This document shows positions 18,684 through 25,671 of a stretch of 64,000 nt of DNA, piece after piece. The stretch spans positions 1 through 64,000 of the forward strand of contig NZ_MUHH01000025.1 of NCBI RefSeq assembly GCF_002217475.1. Reading direction: 5' to 3'. The DNA is from Flavobacterium tructae (lineage in GTDB: Bacteria > Bacteroidota > Bacteroidia > Flavobacteriales > Flavobacteriaceae). The position numbers and the translations under genes were made by a program. How positions within the stretch are numbered: the first letter of the stretch is position 1; the number at the start of each line of letters is the position of its first letter. The notes beneath the pieces were generated by a model. That model did not search any database. It was not told the origin of the DNA and saw nothing but the letters and a program-made list of their open reading frames with translations.

Positions 18684-20003
18684 ATGAGCATTTTAATTCT
18701 TACGGCATGCATTGCGTTTTTAATCATCCAGATCGCCTGGCTTAAAATCAATCCGTTTATTGCCTTTATCATAACAGCTTTATTAGCGGGCCTTTTTTTA
18801 GGCCTGCCAATAAACACTTTATCGCAAACTGTACAAAAAGGTTTGGGCGAAATGTTAGGATCTATTACGCTGATTATTGTTTTCGGAACCTGTATTGGTA
18901 AACTTACCGTTTCATCAGGCGCCGCCAATGTCATTGCCAAAACGGTTATGGGATGGACGGGTAAAAAATACGTTCGCCTTGGCTTAATGATTACCGGATT
19001 TATTGTTGGGATACCTCTATTTTATAGTGTTGGTTTTGTTTTGTTAGTACCCTTAATCTTCTCAGTAGCCCATCAATTTAAACTGTCAAAAGTATATCTC
19101 GGTATTCCAATGCTGGCGTCGCTTTCAGTAGCACACGGTTTCTTACCCCCACATCCGTCACCCATGGCTTTAAGCAGTATTTTTAATGCTGATCTTGGAC
19201 TCGTTTTAGTTTATGGAATTATCATTGCCATACCAACCATTTTTATTGCAGGTTTATTGTTTTCGAATTTACTCAAAAACATCAAAACCGAATCGGATCA
19301 CGAGATCTTAAATGTTGAAGAAGTTGTAAACGAAGGCAAACTTCCGAGTTTTTCTCTGAGTTTGTTTTCTGCTTTATTTCCGGTTTTCGGATTAACAGTG
19401 ACTTCGATAGCACCTATGATTTCTAAAAATGAAACTCTGGCTGATATCTGCAAAACAATTGGAGAACCTAGCATGATCATGCTGATCTCGTTACTGATCT
19501 GTACCTATACTTTAGGCATCAGAATGAACCGCAGCATCACCTCTGTAATGGAAGACTATGCCGTTGCGATAAAAGATGTTGCCTTAATCGTTTTAATTGT
19601 TGGAGGAGCCGGTGGTCTGAAAGAAGTCATGATTGTGAGCGGTGTTAATGAAACCATCGTTACAGCTTTAACACAAATAAACATTCATCCTTATCTATTG
19701 GCATGGATGATGGCAGCAATTATTCGTGTTTGCGTAGGTTCAGCAACAGCGGCCGGATTAATGACCGCCACGGTTCTATTGCCTTTATTGCAAACAGCCG
19801 GTCTTGATCCTAACCTATTAGTACTGTCTGTTGGAGCAGGAAGTTTAATGTGCTCTCACGTAAACGACCCAAGCTTCTGGATGTTCAAAGAATATTTTAA
19901 CATCAGCCTGAAAGATACTTTCAAATCATGGACCGTTATGGAATCCTTAGTATCCGTTTTAGGAATCATTTTCATTTTTATTTTAAACTCTATAATACAT
20001 TAA
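18684..20003 (+). CDS. GntP-family sugar-acid/H+ symporter
   Basis: The 439-residue protein is hydrophobic throughout with about 12 membrane segments and belongs to the gluconate:H+ symporter (GntP) family, which moves gluconate, idonate, related sugar acids or D-serine across the inner membrane. The family segments PLFYSVGFVLLVPLIFS, AHGFLPPHPSPMA (about residue 153), RVCVGSATAAGLMTA and GAGSLMCSHVNDPSFW (about 392) are all visible. It is the first enzyme-side gene after the SusC/SusD pair, and RidA follows after 4 bases. With a KDG kinase and KDPG aldolase downstream, an aldonic or amino-aldonic acid is the most likely substrate; D-serine, carried by the relative DsdX, is the alternative. 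Confidence 0.9.
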   Translation: MSILILTACIAFLIIQIAWLKINPFIAFIITALLAGLFLGLPINTLSQTVQKGLGEMLGSITLIIVFGTCIGKLTVSSGAANVIAKTVMGWTGKKYVRLGLMITGFIVGIPLFYSVGFVLLVPLIFSVAHQFKLSKVYLGIPMLASLSVAHGFLPPHPSPMALSSIFNADLGLVLVYGIIIAIPTIFIAGLLFSNLLKNIKTESDHEILNVEEVVNEGKLPSFSLSLFSALFPVFGLTVTSIAPMISKNETLADICKTIGEPSMIMLISLLICTYTLGIRMNRSITSVMEDYAVAIKDVALIVLIVGGAGGLKEVMIVSGVNETIVTALTQINIHPYLLAWMMAAIIRVCVGSATAAGLMTATVLLPLLQTAGLDPNLLVLSVGAGSLMCSHVNDPSFWMFKEYFNISLKDTFKSWTVMESLVSVLGIIFIFILNSIIH

Positions 20004-20007
20004 TATC

Positions 20008-20475
20008 ATGAATTTATTACCACAAGAAAAATTTGAAACCCTTGGATTGTCTCTTCCTCCGGCGCCTCAGCCTTTAGGAATATACAAACCCTATTTAGTT
20101 GATGGTAAATATTTATACCTTTCAGGTCACGGGCCAGTTAGAGACGACAAATCCTTAATCATTGGCCGAATTGGCGATGACATGGACATCGAAGAAGGAA
20201 AATTAGCAGCAAGGCAAGTCGGATTAACCATGCTTTCTACAATTGTAACCAATTTTGGAAGCCTGAACAAAGTAAAAAAAGTGATAAAAGTACTCGGAAT
20301 GGTAAACTGCAATGGCGAGTTCTTAAGACATCCGTACGTTATAAACGGCTGCAGTGAATTATTTGCTGAAGTTTGGGGACCCGAAAACGGAATTGGAGTA
20401 CGAAGCGCTGTAGGAATGGGCTCTTTACCGGACAATATTCCTGTTGAGGTTGAAGCCGTTTTCGAATTATATTAA
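20008..20475 (+). CDS. RidA-family enamine/imine deaminase
   Basis: The 155-residue protein belongs to the RidA/YjgF superfamily, whose archetype hydrolyses reactive enamine/imine products released by PLP enzymes. It carries the segment YLYLSGHGPV near residue 36 and the key arginine at Arg132 in GVRSAVGMGSLPDNIPVEVE, which lines up with the catalytic Arg of RidA. It is longer than archetypal RidA (about 130 residues), as in the YjgF-like subgroup. It starts 4 bases after the permease stop, so it is surely in the operon. Its pairing with a PLP enzyme of the D-serine dehydratase type suggests that it hydrolyses the elimination product to the keto acid. Confidence 0.88.
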   Translation: MNLLPQEKFETLGLSLPPAPQPLGIYKPYLVDGKYLYLSGHGPVRDDKSLIIGRIGDDMDIEEGKLAARQVGLTMLSTIVTNFGSLNKVKKVIKVLGMVNCNGEFLRHPYVINGCSELFAEVWGPENGIGVRSAVGMGSLPDNIPVEVEAVFELY

Positions 20476-20484
20476 AAAAAGTTA

Positions 20485-20686
20485 TGCCACAGATTACAGG
20501 ATTAAAAAGAATTATTTTTCCGTCCGTTGTGACGAACAAACGAAACAATTTATGAATTTCACCACTACGGCAGTAAATTAAAAATTCGTGAATTGCTTCG
20601 CCTGTTCGCTATCGCTCGAGTAGTGGGCTAAAAAAAAAAATAAACGTACCTTTAATAAATCCTTGAAATCCATATAATCTGTGGCA
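20485..20686. repeat. Long imperfect inverted repeat (MITE-like) in the operon
   Basis: TGCCACAGATTA (20485-20496) is inverted exactly as TAATCTGTGGCA (20675-20686). Just inside, ACAGGATTAAA is mirrored roughly by TTTAATAAATCCT. No gene lies between the arms. It occupies the gap between ridA and the kinase gene and looks like a non-coding dispersed element. Confidence 0.6.
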
Positions 20687-20700
20687 AAAAAACAAAAAAC

Positions 20701-21732
20701 ATGAATACAAATACCTCACAAACAAAAATCGCAACTTTCGGTGAATTATTACTCCGGATGAATGTTGCCAACGGAAATCGATTTACACAAGCCAACGAAA
20801 TAAAAGTTTACGTGGGTGGTGCCGAGGCAAATGTTTGTGTTTTGCTTTCCCAACTTGGAATACCTACCGATTACATTACCCGATTACCTCAAAATGACTT
20901 AGCGCAATTGGCTGTAAACGAACTTCAGAAATATAAAGTAAACACCTCGAAATGTGTTTATGGCGGAGACCGTTTAGGTTTATATTTTGTCGAAGCCGGA
21001 AATCAAATCCGACAATCACAAGTGATTTACGACCGAAGCAATTCGTCCTTTGCAACCATACAAAAAGATCAGATTAACTGGGATTTGGCTTTGGCCGATG
21101 TAACCCATTTTCATTGGTCCGGAATAAGTCCGGGAGTTTCGCATGAAGCAACTCTGGTTTGTAAAGAAGCTATTCTCGCGGCACATCAAAAAGGCCTCCC
21201 TATTTCATCCGACTTTAACTACCGTTCCAAATTATGGCAATACGGAAAACATCCGTCAGAAGTCATGCCTGATCTGCTTCAATACAGTACCATTACAGTT
21301 GCCGATTTAGATGCGATTGAAATTTATTTCGGAATAAAAACCGACGCACAAGAATCGGATGCCGACCGTTTTCAAAAGACATTCGAATTGTTAAAAGCAA
21401 AAATGCCTTTTCTACAAACACTCGCTATGAGTTTCAGAAAGTCTGACGGGCCGGCACATTTATACAAAGGATTACTCATTCATGAAGGCAATTTCTATCA
21501 AACACCCGAACACAAAATACAGGTCGTAACAGACCAGATAGGCTCCGGAGATGCCTTCAACGCAGGATTATTATACGGACTGACCCATAAATTATCCGGT
21601 CAGGAATGTATCGAGTGGGCAACTGCTTGTGGTGTCATCAAACAAAGTATTCATGGAGATTTCGCGATAAGCACTCCTGACGAAGTAAATCATTTTATTA
21701 AAAATGGCTCAAGTAACAGAATTAACAGATAA
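20701..21732 (+). CDS. kdgK: 2-keto-3-deoxygluconate kinase, PfkB family
   Basis: The 343-residue product is a PfkB/ribokinase-family sugar kinase. It has the N-terminal VGGAEANVCVLLSQLG (residues 38-53), the substrate-side SSDFNYRSKLW (169-179) seen in KDG kinases, and the nucleotide and catalytic motif GSGDAFNAG (281-289) with base Asp284. It would phosphorylate 2-keto-3-deoxygluconate to KDPG in the cytoplasm. The aldolase that uses KDPG follows 9 bases downstream, which supports the assignment. A ketohexose kinase function is possible but less likely. Confidence 0.85.
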   Translation: MNTNTSQTKIATFGELLLRMNVANGNRFTQANEIKVYVGGAEANVCVLLSQLGIPTDYITRLPQNDLAQLAVNELQKYKVNTSKCVYGGDRLGLYFVEAGNQIRQSQVIYDRSNSSFATIQKDQINWDLALADVTHFHWSGISPGVSHEATLVCKEAILAAHQKGLPISSDFNYRSKLWQYGKHPSEVMPDLLQYSTITVADLDAIEIYFGIKTDAQESDADRFQKTFELLKAKMPFLQTLAMSFRKSDGPAHLYKGLLIHEGNFYQTPEHKIQVVTDQIGSGDAFNAGLLYGLTHKLSGQECIEWATACGVIKQSIHGDFAISTPDEVNHFIKNGSSNRINR

Positions 21733-21741
21733 AACAAAAAC

Positions 21742-22389
21742 ATGTACAGCATATTAAAAACGCAAGGTGTACTTCCGTTAGTGACACAAATCAACATTGA
21801 AACAGCCCAAATAGTCTTGCAATCGGCGGCTGATGCTGGCATAAAAATTATCGAGTTTGCTGCTCGTGCAACTGATGCTAAAGAAGTTTTTAGCCAAATG
21901 ATCCATTTTAAAAAAGCAAATAATTTAGAGGTTAAGATAGCCGTTGGATCAATATTAAGCGTTCAGGATGCTGAAACCTTTCATCAGTTAGGAGCAGATT
22001 GTATCGTTTGTCCACATACCGATCCGGAAATTGGGAACTACTGTTTCAAAAACAATATTTACTGGATTCCCGGAGCCGCGACCTTAAACGAAATACTCCA
22101 TGCCAATAAATTAGGTGCCGAAATTGTAAAACTTTTTCCGGCCGATAAAATTGGTGGTCCCGGATATGTAAAAGCCATCAGAGCCCCTTTTCCAAACTTA
22201 AAAATAATGCCGACCGGCGGAGTAACCTTAGAAGAAAGCAACCTGAAATCGTGGTTCAAATCGGGAGTGGTTTGCGTTGGAATTGGTTCTAATTTATTTA
22301 CAAAAGAAATGATGCTCGATTTAAGTTATGAGCAGTCGCTTCAGGCTTTCCAGAATTTAATTGAAGTTGTCAAAAAAACAAGAAACTAA
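21742..22389 (+). CDS. eda: KDPG aldolase
   Basis: The 215-residue product is a class I aldolase of the KDPG/KHG family, of normal length. The catalytic Glu38 lies in IIEFAARATD and the Schiff-base Lys130 in EIVKLFPADKIGGPG. The glycine-rich phosphate site PTGGVTLEE follows. The usual VGAGTVL segment reads AVGSIL here, a small change. It splits 2-keto-3-deoxy-6-phosphogluconate into pyruvate and glyceraldehyde 3-phosphate. It lies between the kinase and the PLP enzyme genes with gaps of 9 and 3 bases, so all are one operon. Confidence 0.9.
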   Translation: MYSILKTQGVLPLVTQINIETAQIVLQSAADAGIKIIEFAARATDAKEVFSQMIHFKKANNLEVKIAVGSILSVQDAETFHQLGADCIVCPHTDPEIGNYCFKNNIYWIPGAATLNEILHANKLGAEIVKLFPADKIGGPGYVKAIRAPFPNLKIMPTGGVTLEESNLKSWFKSGVVCVGIGSNLFTKEMMLDLSYEQSLQAFQNLIEVVKKTRN

Positions 22390-22392
22390 GTT

Positions 22393-23508
22393 ATGCAAAA
22401 CAATTGGTGGAAAATTAGCTCCGAAATCCGTGTAGACACCCCATTTTTGGTCGTTTACGAAGATCGTATTCAGACCAACATTGAACGTCTGATAGAATCT
22501 GTGAACGGCGATACTCAGAAATTAAGGCCACACATCAAAACCCATAAAATTGGAGAGATTCTGGACTTGTTTAAAACCTATAACATCAACAAAGTTAAAT
22601 GCGCCACAATTGCCGAAGCAGAGCTTGCTGCCATACACGAAATTGCAGACGTACTTCTCGCCTATCAGCCTGTTGGCAATAAAAAAGAGCGATGGATTTC
22701 GTTACTTAAAAAATATCCTGCTACCGCTTTTTCAACCATTGTTGACAATTACGAATCGGCAAAAGCACTGGATATTGCGGCACATAAAAACAATCTAAAA
22801 CTTACCCTTTACCTGGATCTGAACTCCGGGATGAACAGAACCGGAATTTCAATTTCTAAAAACTGGGAAGCGCTGATTGATGAAATTATCAAACTTAAAA
22901 ATATACATTTTGCAGGTATTCACCTCTATGATGGTCATCTGAAAGGAGGAGTTGAACATCGAAATTCGGTCGCTTCAAATATCTTCTTTAGTATAAACGA
23001 AGAAATCGAAGCTCTACAGAAAAAACTGGGTTATGAATTAAAAATTGTAGCCGGAGGATCTAACACCTTTCCCTTTTATGCCACACAGAAAAATGTAGAA
23101 TGCAGTCCGGGAACTTTTGTCTTCTGGGATTCCAACTATCAAATTAACTTACCGGAGCAAAATTTCGAACCGGCTTTGGTAATCGTTGGAACCATCATCT
23201 CAAAACCAACCGATACTACTTTTTGTATCGACATTGGGTACAAAGCAGTCGCTTCTGAAAACCCTATCGATAAAAGACTGGTAATTTTAAATGATGACAA
23301 CCTAATCCCAATTTCACATTCTGAAGAGCATTTGGTCATCGAAAATCGTGGTGAAAACAACTATGCGATTGGGGATACCATTTACGCAAAGCCCTACCAT
23401 GTTTGTCCCACTTGCGCATTGTACGACTCCGTTCAGGTAGTCAATAGCGAACAACAGATTTGTGATCAGTGGCTCATTACAGCCCGCAGTAGAAAAATTA
23501 ACATCTAA
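22393..23508 (+). CDS. Fold-type III PLP enzyme (D-threonine aldolase/D-serine dehydratase family), predicted glucosaminate ammonia-lyase
   Basis: The 371-residue protein has the alanine-racemase-like PLP barrel followed by a D-serine dehydratase-like C-terminal domain. The PLP lysine is Lys49 in RPHIKTHK. The metal-binding pair His336 and Cys338 lies in PYHVCPTC, as in metal-dependent D-serine dehydratases and D-threonine aldolases. Members either eliminate water or cleave a C-C bond at the beta position of D-amino acids. D-glucosaminate is a D-configured beta-hydroxy amino acid, and its deamination gives KDG, the substrate of the kinase encoded two genes upstream. The preferred function is therefore D-glucosaminate ammonia-lyase; D-threonine aldolase or D-serine dehydratase are the alternatives. 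Confidence 0.82.
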   Translation: MQNNWWKISSEIRVDTPFLVVYEDRIQTNIERLIESVNGDTQKLRPHIKTHKIGEILDLFKTYNINKVKCATIAEAELAAIHEIADVLLAYQPVGNKKERWISLLKKYPATAFSTIVDNYESAKALDIAAHKNNLKLTLYLDLNSGMNRTGISISKNWEALIDEIIKLKNIHFAGIHLYDGHLKGGVEHRNSVASNIFFSINEEIEALQKKLGYELKIVAGGSNTFPFYATQKNVECSPGTFVFWDSNYQINLPEQNFEPALVIVGTIISKPTDTTFCIDIGYKAVASENPIDKRLVILNDDNLIPISHSEEHLVIENRGENNYAIGDTIYAKPYHVCPTCALYDSVQVVNSEQQICDQWLITARSRKINI

Positions 23509-23638
23509 TCGCAGAAAAAAGAATAGAAAATAGAGCGAAGAGGAAAGAGAATAGAACCAAGAGAATAGAGAAAACAAAAAAGACCATAGACCTTGTAGAA
23601 AACCTCAGAACCTTAGAACCTCAGAACCTTAAAATACT
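23509..23638 (+). repeat. Short tandem-like repeats between operon genes
   Basis: The gap contains GAATAGA-type repeats (23521-23572) and then CAGAACCTTAGAACC and similar units (23605-23632). Similar AT- or purine-rich heptamer repeats appear in several other gaps of the window. No coding or terminator signal is seen. Confidence 0.5.
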
Positions 23639-24709
23639 ATGTTTATAATAGACGCCCATTTAGACCTTAGCATGAATGCGATGGAATGGAACAGAGACCT
23701 ACGAAACGATGTTCCCACTTTACGCCATTTAGAAAAAGGCATGACAGACAAACCCGATCGCGAACGTGCCACAGTTTCTTTTCCTGATTTGCGAAAAGGA
23801 AATATTGGAATTGTGGTCGCCACGCAAATTGCACGATTTGTAAAACCCGACAGCCTTATCCCCGGCTGGAACTCTCCAGAACAGGCATGGGCACAAACAC
23901 AAGGGCAGCTCGCCTGGTACAAAGCCATGGAAGAAGCCGGAGAAATAACTCCCATTACAGACAAAAAATCATTACTGCAACAGATTGATTTATGGAATGA
24001 CGGAACCCCAAATGATAAAAAGCCGATTGGCTATATTTTAAGTTTAGAAGGCGCCGATTCTATTATTGATATTTCTTACTTGGAAAAAGCATATCAATAC
24101 GGATTACGCGCTATCGGACCGGCACATTATGGTCCCGGCCGATACGCAAACGGAACGGATGCCACCGGAAAAATGCAGCAAAACGGACTTGATTTACTAA
24201 AAGAAATGGAACGCTTGAACATTATTCTGGATGCCACTCATTTGTGTGATGATGCTTTCTGGCAGGCATTAGACCACTACAACGGACCTGTTTGGGCAAG
24301 TCATAACAATTGCCGAAGTCTGGTAGATCACAACCGTCAGTACAGCGACGAAATGATCAAGGCTTTGATTTCGCGTGGAGCAGTTATTGGAGGTGCTTTA
24401 GATGCCTGGATGCTGGTTCCGAATTGGGAAAGAGGCGTTTCGTCCCCACAGGGAACCAACTGCAATCTCGAAACGGTTTTCAAACACATGGATCACATCT
24501 GCCAATTGGCCGGAAATACCAATCATATAGGTGTAGGCTCTGATCTTGATGGTGCTTTTGGTACAGAGCAATCTCCGTACGATTTAAACACTATCGCCGA
24601 TTTACAGAAACTAGTTCTGATCTTTAAAAATCATGGGTATACTGACGAAGATCTAAATAAAATCTTTCATCAAAACTGGATCAACTTTTTACTAAAAAAC
24701 TGGGATTAA
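23639..24709 (+). CDS. M19-family amidohydrolase, annotated as membrane dipeptidase; predicted N-acetyl-glucosaminate deacetylase
   Basis: The 356-residue product is an M19 (renal dipeptidase) family metal-dependent hydrolase without a signal peptide, so it is cytoplasmic. The binuclear zinc ligands are visible: His7 and Asp9 in IDAHLDL, Glu137 in SLEGAD, His201 in DATHLCDD, His222 in ASHNNCRS, and Asp302 in VGSDLDG. Characterised M19 enzymes cleave amide bonds next to a D-configured carboxylated residue. The C-2 amide of N-acetyl-glucosaminate has that geometry, so a deacetylase role fits the operon. A D-amino-acid dipeptidase remains possible. Its stop codon overlaps that of the convergent deoR gene by 4 bases. 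Confidence 0.85.
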   Translation: MFIIDAHLDLSMNAMEWNRDLRNDVPTLRHLEKGMTDKPDRERATVSFPDLRKGNIGIVVATQIARFVKPDSLIPGWNSPEQAWAQTQGQLAWYKAMEEAGEITPITDKKSLLQQIDLWNDGTPNDKKPIGYILSLEGADSIIDISYLEKAYQYGLRAIGPAHYGPGRYANGTDATGKMQQNGLDLLKEMERLNIILDATHLCDDAFWQALDHYNGPVWASHNNCRSLVDHNRQYSDEMIKALISRGAVIGGALDAWMLVPNWERGVSSPQGTNCNLETVFKHMDHICQLAGNTNHIGVGSDLDGAFGTEQSPYDLNTIADLQKLVLIFKNHGYTDEDLNKIFHQNWINFLLKNWD

Positions 24710-25482
24710 ACAAAAACTAAACTGGGAACTGCCTTCTTATACGCCTGTAGTTTTTCGTGATCCGGATCAACCTCCGTCACCACATAATCAACCTCGGATA
24801 AGTTGGCAATTTTCATTTTTAGAACCGTATCCAGTTTTTCAGAAATCGTAAGAATGGCCGTTTTTTCAGAAGCCTGAATCATTGCTTTTTTTACCTGAAC
24901 CGTTTCCCAGTCAGAATCCGAAAAGCCGCCTTCGATGTCTAAGGCATTGGTTCCTAATATTAACAAATCGACTTTAATATTAGCCAGTTGATTGTAGACA
25001 TCACCGCTCACACACATTTGGCTGTACGACGAAATGCTTCCGCCAATCATGATAATTTTAACATTGGGTTTGTCCAGAAGCTCCACTGCTGATAAAACAG
25101 TAACGGTAAAAATAGTCAGATTTAAAGTATCAGGAATCAATCGGATAAACTCTCTGATGGTTGTTCCTCCACCAAGCAATAAAACCATACCATCACGAAG
25201 TAAACCTAAAGTTTTCTGTGCAATGGTTTGTTTTGCTTCACCTGCATAAGTTTGATTGGAAGAAGAATGGTGATAGGCTTTTGTCATCGCACCACCCTTT
25301 ACTTTAATCAATAAGGACTCTGATTCAAGTTCATTAATATCCCGTCTCACAGTATCTTCTGAAACAAATAATTTAGCCGAAAGGGTTTCAAAACTTACAC
25401 GGGTGTGCAGGTTAATCTCTTTTAAAATAAGATTTTTACGTTCTTCCTTGGTGTAATTAACCACTTCATTATCATTATTCAT
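24706..25482 (-). CDS. DeoR-family transcriptional regulator
   Basis: The 258-residue protein has an N-terminal helix-turn-helix (residues about 8-64, with VSFETLSAKLFVSEDTVRRD) and a DeoR effector domain of the sugar-phosphate isomerase type (about 82-240, with LLLGGGTTIREF and LLILGTNALDIEGGFS). Members usually repress sugar catabolic genes and release DNA when a phosphorylated sugar binds. It is transcribed toward the end of the catabolic operon and divergently from the GH20 gene. The intergenic region and both susC promoters hold a shared 17-bp inverted motif, so it probably controls itself, GH20 and the two SusC units. KDPG or another phosphorylated acid is a likely inducer, by inference. 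Confidence 0.9.
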   Translation of the reverse strand: MNNDNEVVNYTKEERKNLILKEINLHTRVSFETLSAKLFVSEDTVRRDINELESESLLIKVKGGAMTKAYHHSSSNQTYAGEAKQTIAQKTLGLLRDGMVLLLGGGTTIREFIRLIPDTLNLTIFTVTVLSAVELLDKPNVKIIMIGGSISSYSQMCVSGDVYNQLANIKVDLLILGTNALDIEGGFSDSDWETVQVKKAMIQASEKTAILTISEKLDTVLKMKIANLSEVDYVVTEVDPDHEKLQAYKKAVPSLVFV

Positions 25483-25503
25483 GCATGTTCAATTTTAGTA
25501 AAG

Positions 25504-25511
25504 CAAATGTA
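25504..25511 (-). promoter_or_regulatory. -7 element of the deoR promoter
   Basis: The minus strand reads TACATTTG, a match to TAnnTTTG, 22 bases upstream of the deoR ATG. A TTG at the correct distance is not clear. The operator-like site C1 lies directly upstream of it. Confidence 0.5.
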
Positions 25512-25519
25512 AACAATTA

Positions 25520-25536
25520 ATGCAATATTATTGCGA
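25520..25536. promoter_or_regulatory. Predicted DeoR operator, site C1
   Basis: ATGCAA-TATTA-TTGCGA has the same 6-5-6 layout as sites A1 and A2. It sits 8 bases upstream of the deoR -7 element, a good position for autorepression. Confidence 0.55.
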
Positions 25537-25607
25537 AACAAATTAGAATACAGTGTAATAATAACGTTAATTCATCTATTATAAAGACTTTTAAATACAA
25601 ATAGCAT

Positions 25608-25624
25608 TTGCAAAAAAAACGCAA
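25608..25624. promoter_or_regulatory. Predicted DeoR operator, site C2
   Basis: TTGCAA-AAAAA-ACGCAA lies 16 bases upstream of the GH20 -7 element, close to where its -33 region should be. It starts 88 bp after site C1. Confidence 0.5.
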
Positions 25625-25640
25625 ATCACCCAACAAACCT

Positions 25641-25648
25641 TACATTTG
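25641..25648 (+). promoter_or_regulatory. -7 element of the GH20 promoter
   Basis: TACATTTG fits TAnnTTTG and lies 23 bases before the ATG of the hexosaminidase gene. No TTG is found within 17-23 bases upstream. Confidence 0.5.
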
Positions 25649-25671
25649 TTTAACAAACCAAAAAAGTAATC

